Of a stretch of 64,000 nucleotides of DNA, positions 18,124 to 26,427 are shown piece after piece. Source of the DNA: Arcanobacterium_A bovis (GTDB taxonomy: Bacteria > Actinomycetota > Actinomycetes > Actinomycetales > Actinomycetaceae); NCBI RefSeq assembly GCF_042655305.1, contig NZ_JBHSLR010000009.1; one strand, written 5' to 3'. The position numbers and the translations under genes are program-made. The notes under the pieces are model-generated. The model was not told where the DNA came from. It did no database searches and was given only the letters and a program-made list of their open reading frames with translations. The first letter of the stretch is position 1. Each line of letters begins with the position of its first letter.

Positions 18124-18467
18124 CAAATTACCTCTCATAGATATAGATACGCCTTTGCATCTTTTTCGAATATTTTGAGATATCTTCCTCTTCGTCGAGG
18201 AAGCGTGTGCGAGTGTGTTTGTACACGCATACATGCATGTACGTGAGCGATTTTCCGCGAAATTCTGCGAAAACTACTCTTGATAAAGTAGCGTAGCATT
18301 AATTTCTCGCAAATATCAGCGTTTTATGAAACTCATTTATATAGATACATTTTGTGAGTATTTTATTTTCGACGACGGTCGCGCCGCGGGCGTTATAAAA
18401 CTGCGTTCTGGACGTCATCAAAACACGTTGTGATGTGTACAGGGAGACGACGATCACCTCTGTGCTC
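18124..18467. other. Divergent intergenic region, no gene seen
   Basis: 344 bp between the YhgE-type gene (minus) and the cysteine-leader promoter (plus). It contains the 10-bp palindrome ACATGCATGT (18231-18240) within TACACGCAT...GTACGTGAG, a candidate operator for the divergent genes (weak). No coding signal on either strand. Confidence 0.5.
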
Positions 18468-18496
18468 TTGAACTGTTAGGCACCGTTGTTTATGCT
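18468..18496 (+). promoter_or_regulatory. Sigma-70-type promoter for the cysteine leader and symporter
   Basis: TTGAAC (18468-18473), exactly 17 bp, then TATGCT (18491-18496). This is the clearest vegetative-type promoter in the window. Transcription would begin near 18503, about 30 nt before the uORF start. Confidence 0.72.
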
Positions 18497-18531
18497 TCTT
18501 AAATCGGATATTACCGACTCAAGGAGATTCC

Positions 18532-18633
18532 ATGTACCGCATCATTGCACCATACGCACCTGCTCACCGCCTTTCGTGCGGCTGTAGCTGCTGCGCGGCT
18601 GCGTGCAACGATCGCTGTTGTTGCATGGCATAA
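18532..18633 (+). CDS. Cysteine-rich 33-aa upstream ORF (putative cysteine-sensing leader peptide)
   Basis: A 34-codon ORF (33 residues plus stop) starting at ATG 18532 with AAGGAG about six bases upstream, one of the strongest ribosome sites in the window. The first 15 residues lack Cys; the rest contains eight Cys at 16, 18, 20, 21, 25, 29, 30 and 31, ending in a CCC run three codons from the stop. Three short complementary elements are arranged around it: GTGCAAC (18603-18609) inside the ORF can pair with GTTGCA at 18620-18625 or with GTTGCAC at 18684-18690 and 18727-18733. It sits between a good promoter and an amino-acid symporter gene. By analogy with polycysteine uORFs described in mycobacteria, ribosome stalling at Cys codons would control the downstream gene. 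It could alternatively be a small Cys-rich metal-binding peptide. Confidence 0.75.
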   Translation: MYRIIAPYAPAHRLSCGCSCCAAACNDRCCCMA

Positions 18634-18869
18634 CTTTTAGCGTTTGCAAGCACGTAGAGCCTTGCCCTAATTAATACGACGCAGTTGCACCATCGTTTTT
18701 CTGCTTGTGCAGCTCTATTATTTTCCGTTGCACAAGATCAGTCCACTATGCACCGGCTCGCCTTATTGTATCGTGCACGCCACAAGGTCTAGAAAAATTC
18801 TCGCCTTTCGACGAGACTGAAGGTAACGGCGTCGTCCCAAAAGATAACCCCATCAGAAAGGACAACCCT
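18634..18869 (+). promoter_or_regulatory. Structured leader between uORF and symporter
   Basis: 236 nt without a convincing ORF. It holds an 8-bp inverted repeat CTTGTGCA (18704-18711) / TGCACAAG (18729-18736) and a TTTTT run at 18696-18700. A small hairpin TCTCG/CGAGA (18799-18803 with 18812-18816) displays CCTTTC (18804-18809) in its loop. That hexamer is exactly complementary to GAAAGG (18856-18861), the symporter's ribosome-binding site. This would allow ribosome-site masking; whether control is at transcription or translation cannot be decided here. Confidence 0.55.
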
Positions 18870-20324
18870 ATGCAATCCGCAACCTCACCGCAAAACTCTA
18901 AAAAGAGGAAAATTCTTCCATCTTTCGGCACACAAATCCTGCTCAGCCTTATTATTGGCGGCCTACTTGGTTGGGTCGCTCTCCGAATGGGCGCTCCCGC
19001 ACCCGACAAGCCCAATTGGCTCACGTTCACCCTCACTACCATCGGATCTTCTTTTATCACCCTACTGAAGGCAGTAGTTCCGGTACTCGTATTCACCGCA
19101 ATCGTTGCGTCGATCGCTAATCTTCGCGGCGTTGCAAATGGCACACGGCTCGCCGTGAAAACTTTGCTCTGGTTTGCCATCACTGCGTTTATCGCCGTTT
19201 CGATCGGTATCGCGATTGGCTTGACCACCAATCCTGGCAAAAACGCCGCAATCTCTACCGCCACTAGCTCGAAACCTAGCCACACCGGCGATTGGCTCGA
19301 TTTCCTCGTGGGGCTCATACCGTCGAATTTCCTTGGCATTCAAGCCAGTAGCACAGCAGACGCTGCGAACAATACGATCACAACATCGCTCAATTTCAAC
19401 GTATTACAAATCATCGTCATTGCGCTGGTGGTGGGTGCAGCGGCACTTCGACAAGGTCAGAAAGCGGAAACTTTCCTCAGTTTCAACGCTTCGCTACTGT
19501 CAGTGGTTCAGCGAATTTTGTGGTGGATTATCCGACTTGCACCAATCGGCACAATCGGTTTGGTGGGTCGCGCAGTGGCCACCTACGGTTGGGCTTCAAT
19601 CGCACAGCTCAGCGTGTTTGCGATATCGATCTATCTCGGGCTAGTGCTCGTACTATTCGTGGTTTACCCCATCATTCTTCGTACAAATGGACTGAGCATT
19701 CGGCAGTTCTTCCGCGGAGCCTGGCCCGCAATTCAACTGGCATTCGTCTCGCGTTCGTCAATCGGCACATTACCTGTTACTCAAGCCGTCACTGAAAAGA
19801 ACCTTGGCGTGCCGTCGAGTTACGCCTCGTTTGCCGTACCCCTCGCCTCGACCACAAAAATGGACGGGTGCGCGTCGATTTATCCTGCTATTTCAGCAAT
19901 TTTCGTGTCGCAGTTCTTCAATATGCCACTGCGCCCCGTCGATTATCTGCTGATTATTTTCGTTTCGGTGGTGGGTTCCGCCGCCACTGCAGGATTGACC
20001 GGCGCCACCGTAATGCTCACACTCATGCTCTCCACCTTGGGTTTACCCCTCGAAGGGGTAGGCCTGTTGCTAGCAATTGACCCTATTCTCGACATGGGTC
20101 GTACGGCTGTTAACGTTGCAGGTCAGATAGTTGTTGCATCGGTTGTAGCGAAACGCGAAGGCATTATCGACATGGATCAATACAATTCGGCAGTTGCGTC
20201 CGATTTATTTGATGATGACGACGTTGCCACAGCTTCTACAGCGGACGTTAGCGCTGCTCCTGTTCGTAAGGAACCGACGTCGGAACCATCGCTCTCGCCA
20301 GAAAGCGCATCGGCAACACGCTAA
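18870..20324 (+). CDS. Dicarboxylate/amino-acid:cation symporter (DAACS family), possible cystine carrier
   Basis: 484 residues with the multi-helix DAACS layout. Recognisable parts are the N-terminal helix pair, FITLLKAVVPVLVFTAIV, the re-entrant-loop motif RSSIGTLPVTQAV (family: SSxxTLP), and the substrate/Na+ segment TKMDGCASIYP (family: NMDGT). The last ~45 residues are hydrophilic and Ser/Thr-rich. Start chosen at ATG 18870 with AAAGGA eight bases before it; the longer reading from 18705 would pass through the leader. DAACS carriers import glutamate, dicarboxylates, Ser/Thr or, for the TcyP branch, L-cystine. The Cys-rich uORF in its leader makes cystine or a sulfur amino acid the favoured substrate (inference). 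Confidence 0.9.
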   Translation: MQSATSPQNSKKRKILPSFGTQILLSLIIGGLLGWVALRMGAPAPDKPNWLTFTLTTIGSSFITLLKAVVPVLVFTAIVASIANLRGVANGTRLAVKTLLWFAITAFIAVSIGIAIGLTTNPGKNAAISTATSSKPSHTGDWLDFLVGLIPSNFLGIQASSTADAANNTITTSLNFNVLQIIVIALVVGAAALRQGQKAETFLSFNASLLSVVQRILWWIIRLAPIGTIGLVGRAVATYGWASIAQLSVFAISIYLGLVLVLFVVYPIILRTNGLSIRQFFRGAWPAIQLAFVSRSSIGTLPVTQAVTEKNLGVPSSYASFAVPLASTTKMDGCASIYPAISAIFVSQFFNMPLRPVDYLLIIFVSVVGSAATAGLTGATVMLTLMLSTLGLPLEGVGLLLAIDPILDMGRTAVNVAGQIVVASVVAKREGIIDMDQYNSAVASDLFDDDDVATASTADVSAAPVRKEPTSEPSLSPESASATR

Positions 20325-20335
20325 AGTACCGAGAA

Positions 20336-21337
20336 CTATTCAGTGGCTGAATGAGGCTGCTCTTCGGCTTGCTGAACTGCTACGGAGTCGCCCACACTTT
20401 GCACAAAGCGCGCAGCTTGAGCGATGCTGTGGGCGGCTTCAGGCAACAATCTGATGTATTGCAAAAATGCGTGCAACACCCCTGGCGCCTCGTAATATTC
20501 AACCCGCGGCTGGTTCTCTTGAAGCCGGTCGAATAAAACCCGTGAATCATCACGAAGTGGATCAAATTCCGCACCGAGGATAAAACTGGGCGGAATTCCG
20601 AAACTAAGATCTAAATCAAGTACGTCATGATAGGGCGCCGCTTCCCCAGGGACGCGGTACGCAGCCTCATAAGCTGCGCAATCGGCGTCGTCCATACCAT
20701 CCCAATAACCGCCCAAAGTCTGACGCGAGCGCGAATCGCGCAGACCGTAACCGCCGTAAAACAGCAGCAAACCGTGCAGAGAACGCAGTCTAAGCTGCCC
20801 AATTTCGCCTTGCGAATCGCGGATCCACAAAGCTGCACCCAAACTCAAGGTGGCACCCGCTGAGTCGCCCGCACACCACACTTGAGAAAAATGTTCCTGC
20901 GCCCAGCCCACACAGGCCAAAAATTCCACCAAGGCCTGCGGATATTTCGCCTCGGGCGAGAGCGTGTAATCAACGGCGAGAACGGCGGCGCGCGTGGCTA
21001 CCGCAAGTTCCCTGCACAGGCGGTCGTGAGTGTTCAGATCACCAACGATCCAACCACCGCCGTGCGCATACACCACCACACGCTGCGAAATTATTGCTTC
21101 CGGTTCATAGAGTCGCACGTTCACCGAGCCATATGGAGTAGCTACACAAAATTCTCGGCAGATGGCGACCTCGGGGCCGCCGTAGTTCCAGTACTCGCGT
21201 TTTTTCGCATATCCGTACCGGATTTCAGCCAAGGTCGCGCGCGCGAGATTAAGGCTAGTGCGAATTTCCTCTTGTTTTTCCCATACAGCCTGCTGGTTTG
21301 CGCTCCAGAATTCGGGTACGTGAATCTTTTTCGTCAT
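20336..21337 (-). CDS. Alpha/beta hydrolase (HSL/acetyl-esterase-like)
   Basis: 333 residues. The oxyanion-hole motif HGGGW (near residue 93) and nucleophile elbow GDSAG (near 158) are those of the hormone-sensitive-lipase family (alpha/beta hydrolase fold-3). The likely acid is the Asp in GAEFDPLRDDS and the catalytic His is in APGVLHAFLQY. An ~85-residue N-terminal cap precedes the core. No signal peptide, so cytoplasmic. AAGG lies eight bases before the ATG. It ends 11 bp from the convergent symporter gene and starts 57 bp from the downstream end of the fetB-like gene. Substrate unknown; short-chain esters are usual for the family. Confidence 0.88.
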   Translation of the reverse strand: MTKKIHVPEFWSANQQAVWEKQEEIRTSLNLARATLAEIRYGYAKKREYWNYGGPEVAICREFCVATPYGSVNVRLYEPEAIISQRVVVYAHGGGWIVGDLNTHDRLCRELAVATRAAVLAVDYTLSPEAKYPQALVEFLACVGWAQEHFSQVWCAGDSAGATLSLGAALWIRDSQGEIGQLRLRSLHGLLLFYGGYGLRDSRSRQTLGGYWDGMDDADCAAYEAAYRVPGEAAPYHDVLDLDLSFGIPPSFILGAEFDPLRDDSRVLFDRLQENQPRVEYYEAPGVLHAFLQYIRLLPEAAHSIAQAARFVQSVGDSVAVQQAEEQPHSATE

Positions 21338-21394
21338 GAACGTTGCCTTGTGGAATTGGTGTCTGTTGCCATGTGCTGTTGTGGATTACCGCTG

Positions 21395-22144
21395 TTATTT
21401 CGCCGTTTCGGCATCAGCAACTATGACGGTTGCACGAGAAAGAATTTGGGTGGCCACAACCCCAACGATAGTTTGTGCGAGCATGATGCCCACAAGCACG
21501 ACTACTTGAAAACGTGCTGCTTGGATCGGCGAAGCACCTCCAACTAACGCACCAACGAAGGCACCCGGCAGAGTAACAAGGCCAGTGTTCTTCGTTTGGT
21601 CGAGGTTTGGGATGAGCATTTCACGAATCGACGTGCGTGCTACCTCTGCAAAGGCTTGTTTCGGCTGAGCGCCCAAAGCGAACCAGCCCTCAATCTCGCC
21701 GCGTTGAGCACGCGAAGTACGCAGAAAATTGCGGCCAGCTAGGGTTGCCGCGCTCATTGAGTTCCCGATAATAATGCCGCCAACGGCGATGAGATTCGAC
21801 ACCGTAAATTCCATCATTCGGCAGGCAAAAACAATGGTCACGCACACGCTCGCAGCACAGAGAATAGAAACACATGCCGCTTTCGTCCCAAAAGGGAGTC
21901 CTGCCAGACGTTTCGATGCCGTGTAGATCGCGACTGTTGCCATAAGAAGAAGGAACACCGAAGCGGTTACGGGTTTTTTGAAAATTCCCTGCATCACTAC
22001 AGCAATCGCAGCCAACTGCACGATTGCCCGCACTGCGGCCCAAACGGGTGCAAATCCTGCTTTCACACCAGAATTGAGCTGCAATAATAGAATCAGCCCA
22101 AGCATGAGTGCCAGACCAATTCCCGTAGTAATAAATTCGTTCAT
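21395..22144 (-). CDS. FetB/UPF0014-type ABC permease
   Basis: 249 residues with about six to seven transmembrane helices. It resembles Escherichia coli FetB (YbbM), the permease of an iron exporter. Typical segments are VRAIVQLAAIAVV, GNSMSAATLAGRNF, FALGAQPKQAF, and LVTLPGAFVGALVGGASPIQAARFQ, the last being the most diagnostic. Start chosen at ATG 22144 (MNEFITTG); a longer reading adds 25 hydrophilic residues without a ribosome site. No FetA-like ATPase gene is adjacent, so the partner must be elsewhere. It is the last gene before the long hairpins and the anchored-repeat operon. Confidence 0.87.
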   Translation of the reverse strand: MNEFITTGIGLALMLGLILLLQLNSGVKAGFAPVWAAVRAIVQLAAIAVVMQGIFKKPVTASVFLLLMATVAIYTASKRLAGLPFGTKAACVSILCAASVCVTIVFACRMMEFTVSNLIAVGGIIIGNSMSAATLAGRNFLRTSRAQRGEIEGWFALGAQPKQAFAEVARTSIREMLIPNLDQTKNTGLVTLPGAFVGALVGGASPIQAARFQVVVLVGIMLAQTIVGVVATQILSRATVIVADAETAK

Positions 22145-22321
22145 ATCCCTACATTCAGTAGATGGCGGTGAGTGTTCACCTGCGTGATGTGGCGCGCGAA
22201 CTTCCAAGCTACGGAGCACCGGATTTACACAATTTCCGAGCTGCGACGCACTGTATCCACTTTATTGCGTGGACACGAGCAACTCTAGTCTAGGTTATCT
22301 ACCGAATGCGGGTGTAACTAA

Positions 22322-22377
22322 GGCGATTTTGGGGTTATCGCGCCGCCGGTAACGGCGTCGATAACCCCAAAATCGCC
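22322..22377. terminator. Long perfect hairpin, 19-bp outer stem
   Basis: Outer arms 22322-22340 and 22359-22377 (GGCGATTTTGGGGTTATCG) pair perfectly, with an inner CGCCG/CGGCG stem (22341-22345, 22353-22357). Twenty-four base pairs in all; no T-run. It lies between fetB and the anchored-repeat operon end. Confidence 0.62.
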
Positions 22378-22403
22378 CCAGCTAAGGAGTACTTATTCAG
22401 TTA

Positions 22404-22446
22404 TTGTTATGCACTTGATATGTGCGACACATCAAGTGCATAACAA
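22404..22446 (-). terminator. Second hairpin close to the 3' end of the anchored-repeat operon
   Basis: Arms 22404-22419 and 22431-22446 (TTGTTATGCACTTGAT) are perfectly complementary with a TGTG/CACA core in the loop. The stem ends 7 bp beyond the stop of the last operon gene. AT-rich, unlike the other hairpins; no strong T-tail. Confidence 0.62.
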
Positions 22447-22453
22447 GTAATGT

Positions 22454-25400
22454 TCACTTACGAATCGCAAAAACGTACGATCCTGCACCAATCATTGCCA
22501 ACACACCAGTTCCGAGAAGTCCCCACTGCCAGAATGGCGTACCGCCACTACCCAAGGCTTTCGAGCCATTTGCTGGGTTCGTCAGTGAAGAAACGTGCTC
22601 GTCCGGAGCGTCAAGTGCCTGCACAGCATTCTCAGTGCCAGCAATGGCATTCGGATCAGCCTGAGCAGCATTCGGATCTGCCGGAGTTGGAGTTTGCATC
22701 AAAGCATTGGCCACTTGTCCGGCGTCACCGGATGAAGCTGCACCCACAGACGCCGCCGCTCCGCGACGCGCAGCCCGACCAGCACTACCAGTCTCTGCTC
22801 GCGAACTTGGCGTTACCGCAGAAGTCGTATCAGCAGGTGCACTACTTACCGGCACAGCCGCAGTAGCTGGTTGTGGTGCTGGCACACCTGATCCAGGCGC
22901 AGTATCGCGCCATACTGGGATGGCTTCGCCCTTGTTGAGGTGGGATACTACCTCGTTAACAGGTAGCGGCTGGCGGCCCGCTGGCCCTGGCTGAGCTGTG
23001 CTAGCTGGATCAGTCGGAGCTCCGGCATTTTCAAGATGTTCCTTGCCCGCAGTAACGGAAGTATCTCCCACCAAGAAACGCGCGGTGAGCACCTTCTCGA
23101 CCTTCGATCCGTCAACTAGCTGCATGGTGTACACAAAATCCATGGTGTACGTGCCAGGTGCGGTGAAATAGAACGCCTGGTGATCGTGATTCGGCTTCGC
23201 ATAGGTTACCGTGGCATCAGGAGTCTCGGTGTCGAGCAGCTTCGTAAAGGTACCAATGCCAGAATGACCCGTGATCATTCGACCTGGTCCGCGCACATTA
23301 CGCAACGAAACCTTCACGCCTTCTTTGCCAACGCCGTCGTACTTGACGCTCAGCGTAGAAAATCCTACCCAAGGCAATCCATCTTCCTGAGCTTCAGGAA
23401 GCATCCATACACCCTGCGGAGCTGCCTTTTTCAATTCCGCATATTCTGGATTGTTCGGAATCACCTTCCACGCAGAATCAGGCACGGCGTAGGCAAAATT
23501 CCCTGATTGGTGCATCAATGGCTTGGAAGGTACGGCGGTGTCGTGCACAAATACTCGTGCGTCTTTACCGTCGTAGCTCAGCATTTGATCCATGTGTCCC
23601 TTGGTGATGAGCGCGCCAAGCACACCTGGCAACGAGGCATTCAACTGCGTGCGAGCCTCGGCCAGCGAAATTTTCGCTGGTGCAACCGGTGTAGTTGGTG
23701 TAGTGGTGGTGCCACCATTGTCACCTGTACCAGACGGCGGTGTAGGCGTCGTATTAATAACGCTTCCAGGTAGAAGCTGCGGCTGCGGCACACTGTTAGG
23801 ATCGTCCGCGAGAGCCACAGCTTTCTCGTAGGCCATCTTCCGCATCACATTGATCGTGTCATTTCCAACAACGAAGTACACAGTGCGCGAATCGTAGGAG
23901 GAATTACCCTTTGCGTCTTTGGCTGTCACATCGTATTCGATCATGTACAGACCTGGCCGAGTAAACAGGTGCGATTCATCCAGCACTGCTCCCTCGTCGA
24001 GAATATCTCGAGGGGTTTCACTAGCGGTATCAAGCCGGATCTTGAGAATGTTATTGCTCATATTGCCACTGAGGTAGCGCGCTTCTTTTGGCATCTGCTT
24101 GTAGAAAACGCTGTACACAATTGGTTGGGAAACTTGGTCTTTGGTGATCGCCGAAAAATCGAAACCAAGTGAAGCATTTTTGTCGGTGTTTTTCTCCGGA
24201 AGATGCCACACGTTTCCGTTCAACGACGACTTATACAAGTCTCCTGCCTCTTGCGTTACCTTTTGACGCAAAGTATCTGGAACCTCAATTGCGAACGCTT
24301 TATCTTTATTCACATCTTGTTCTTTTCCGGGCACCGTAGCATCAACAAGTTTCATGTTGAGATAGTTGTTCTCGCTTGTTCCTGGCGCTGGATATGACCC
24401 TCTCAGCACATACTTGCCAGCAGAAACAACAGTATTCGGAATAAATTTTGGACTATACGTAACGCCTACGATCTGATCACGGATCGCCTTCTCGTAATCA
24501 GCTTGGTTTCCGTTGGACGACGGCGGTGGAGTCGTTCCACCGGTCGTTCCGCCGTTTGTACCACCCGTGGTATCACCTGGAGTCGTCGTGTCACCACCTG
24601 GCGCAGGTACCTTGCCAGCCAAAATATCTTCCGCCGAGAACTTGATCGGGTTCGAGCCCGTCGTGGTTCCCTTCGGAAGTTCCACGTCGTCATCGGTACC
24701 TACCAGCCACGTAATAGCGGAAGGCTGCGACACAATAGTTTGCTTCGCCAGATTCTGGTAGCTCGCTTCAAAGCCTAGCTGATACACACCCGCTTGGGAG
24801 AAGGTCCAGCTCCAGTGACCGTGACTTCCCACATTCAACTTCACTGGTGGCAGTGCAGGATCAGAGGAAAGTCCGCGGCGTGGAGGCTCAAATCCAACTG
24901 TACGCCAGACTTCAACCTTTCCTGGACCCGTAACCTTTGAAAGGCGGAGTTTTACTTCGTCGAGAAGAACGTCGGCTGGAAGCTTCACCTCGTGATGAGA
25001 ATCAAAAGCTCCAAGTCCCGCCCAAACTGGACGCCAACCATCAATTTCTTGCTGTGGAGCATGCCAAAGAATTGTTTTCGGCGCCCCTAAAAACGAGTAT
25101 CCAGCTGTATCAGGCACGATCATACGGGAAATCTCTTGCCCGTCTGAGCTGCGCGCATCTGGCGCAAGACGCACACAGACAGTGGAAGGATCTTTCACCA
25201 CTTGCTGCCCGTCAACAACGGTTACGGTGAAGACGCCGTTTACGCGCGTCACATAACCAGCGTCAACATGCGCGTGGTGGAGAAGCTTCTTTCCAGCACA
25301 AATGTGCGGAACTTTGTTTTCGGCATCCGGTTTTGCACCCGGTAGCGCTGCTTTGCTACCAAACGGAACCTTGAGATCGGCCGGAACCATATCGCCATAA

Positions 25401-25552
25401 CCAGGATCACCAGGCTTATGCTCAGTATCTGCTGTGCCCGCAGATCCAGAATCGGCTGCAAAAGCAGTCGAAGAACCAGAAACTCCTGGTAGAGCGCTGA
25501 GCAACAATCCGCAAGCGAGGATTGGCGCAGCAATCACTTTTTTAATTTTCAC
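22454..25552 (-). CDS. Large membrane-anchored surface-repeat protein (anchored-repeat ABC locus)
   Basis: 1032 residues. Signal peptide (about 1-32, ending AFA). Three copies of the choice-of-anchor M / actinobacterial wall repeat: about 90-285 with GSHGHWSWTFSQAG; 365-563, degenerate, with ESHLFTRPG; and 647-830 with NHDHQAFYFTAPG. The first and third keep an H-x-H before the aromatic-F-x-x-x-G block. Thr/Gly/Pro linkers separate them (295-350, 600-625). A Pro/Ala-rich low-complexity stretch (about 840-985) precedes one transmembrane helix (about 1007-1029) ending RK. No LPXTG motif is present, so anchoring is by the membrane. It starts at GTG 25552, overlapping the permease stop as GTGA. 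Last gene of the operon. Confidence 0.85.
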   Translation of the reverse strand: MKIKKVIAAPILACGLLLSALPGVSGSSTAFAADSGSAGTADTEHKPGDPGYGDMVPADLKVPFGSKAALPGAKPDAENKVPHICAGKKLLHHAHVDAGYVTRVNGVFTVTVVDGQQVVKDPSTVCVRLAPDARSSDGQEISRMIVPDTAGYSFLGAPKTILWHAPQQEIDGWRPVWAGLGAFDSHHEVKLPADVLLDEVKLRLSKVTGPGKVEVWRTVGFEPPRRGLSSDPALPPVKLNVGSHGHWSWTFSQAGVYQLGFEASYQNLAKQTIVSQPSAITWLVGTDDDVELPKGTTTGSNPIKFSAEDILAGKVPAPGGDTTTPGDTTGGTNGGTTGGTTPPPSSNGNQADYEKAIRDQIVGVTYSPKFIPNTVVSAGKYVLRGSYPAPGTSENNYLNMKLVDATVPGKEQDVNKDKAFAIEVPDTLRQKVTQEAGDLYKSSLNGNVWHLPEKNTDKNASLGFDFSAITKDQVSQPIVYSVFYKQMPKEARYLSGNMSNNILKIRLDTASETPRDILDEGAVLDESHLFTRPGLYMIEYDVTAKDAKGNSSYDSRTVYFVVGNDTINVMRKMAYEKAVALADDPNSVPQPQLLPGSVINTTPTPPSGTGDNGGTTTTPTTPVAPAKISLAEARTQLNASLPGVLGALITKGHMDQMLSYDGKDARVFVHDTAVPSKPLMHQSGNFAYAVPDSAWKVIPNNPEYAELKKAAPQGVWMLPEAQEDGLPWVGFSTLSVKYDGVGKEGVKVSLRNVRGPGRMITGHSGIGTFTKLLDTETPDATVTYAKPNHDHQAFYFTAPGTYTMDFVYTMQLVDGSKVEKVLTARFLVGDTSVTAGKEHLENAGAPTDPASTAQPGPAGRQPLPVNEVVSHLNKGEAIPVWRDTAPGSGVPAPQPATAAVPVSSAPADTTSAVTPSSRAETGSAGRAARRGAAASVGAASSGDAGQVANALMQTPTPADPNAAQADPNAIAGTENAVQALDAPDEHVSSLTNPANGSKALGSGGTPFWQWGLLGTGVLAMIGAGSYVFAIRK

Positions 25553-26427
25553 GGGGCGACCTTTCTAAGTCGTACCAATTTTGATAAAAATCCAGCAGCA
25601 ATACCTCTGCGTGGAGCGAAGATCCATATGAGCACAAACAACGCTGATGAGCAGAGCACAATGGCGGCACCTGTTGGCAAATTCCACTGCCACGAGGCCC
25701 AAACGCCAATAAATGCAGCGATAGAACCGAGCACCGGGCCAATCACCATCATGGTCACAACGCGATCTGTGAGCATACGCGCGCTCGCCGCCGGAGCGAT
25801 GAGCAGCGCAAGAATTAAAATATTGCCGATTGACTGCACAGATATAACTACTGTGGCAGCAATAGCAAGGTAAAGAACGAGATCCACGAGCATCGATTTG
25901 ATACCGAGTGCACGGGCGTGATCGCGGTCAATGCTTACCAGTACGATGTACGGGTGAAGCAACGCTAAAATGGCCAGAATAAAGAATCCTGAAGCTGCTA
26001 CCACGATTAAGTCTGTATTGGTTACGCCTGAGAGCGAACCAAAGAGGAACGACTCCAACGATCCCGTATAGCCTGGTATCCGCGACATAATCACCAAACC
26101 GAGCGCAAATGCTGCTGCAAAGAATATTCCGATGATGGAATCCTCACGCAACCTGCGGTTTTGGGAGAATGTGGTGATGAGAATGGCTACAACAAGACCC
26201 GCCACCGCGCCACCAAGCAAGATTGATCCTTGCAAAGCGAAGGCGATAGCGACGCCGGGAAACACGGCATGCGAGAGCGCGTCGCCAACGAACGAAAGCC
26301 CACGTAATACCACGTGTACACCCACAACTCCGCACACCACCGAGCTCATAATTGCAATCAAGAGCGCCCGCGGCAGGAAAGCCAACACTGGGTTCGTCAA
26401 ATCATTTAAGAAATCAATCAGGCTCAT
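25549..26427 (-). CDS. Anchored-repeat-type ABC transporter permease (ZnuB/MntB-like)
   Basis: 292 residues with about eight to nine transmembrane helices. It belongs to the ABC-3 metal permease family: GVHVVLRGLSFVGDALSHAVFPGVAIAF and IGNILILALLIAPAASARMLTD are diagnostic, and the latter contains the cytoplasmic EAA-like coupling region. The family moves Zn2+ or Mn2+. Start chosen at ATG 26427, overlapping the ATPase stop as ATGA; a longer reading would lie inside the ATPase gene. The C-terminal tail is basic (SKLVRLRKVAP). It works with the ATPase upstream and the lipoprotein at 28228-29787. Confidence 0.92.
   Translation of the reverse strand: MSLIDFLNDLTNPVLAFLPRALLIAIMSSVVCGVVGVHVVLRGLSFVGDALSHAVFPGVAIAFALQGSILLGGAVAGLVVAILITTFSQNRRLREDSIIGIFFAAAFALGLVIMSRIPGYTGSLESFLFGSLSGVTNTDLIVVAASGFFILAILALLHPYIVLVSIDRDHARALGIKSMLVDLVLYLAIAATVVISVQSIGNILILALLIAPAASARMLTDRVVTMMVIGPVLGSIAAFIGVWASWQWNLPTGAAIVLCSSALFVLIWIFAPRRGIAAGFLSKLVRLRKVAP

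Noticed and set aside
15679..18234. Plus-strand open frames opposite the YhgE-type gene (e.g. 15961-16572, 16573-16902)
   Set aside because: They mirror the repetitive Leu-x-x-Gly coding region and have no ribosome sites; antisense shadows.
18231..18240. ACATGCATGT palindrome as a regulator site for the YhgE gene
   Set aside because: A 10-bp palindrome in an AT-mixed intergenic region is weak on its own; mentioned only in the intergenic entry.
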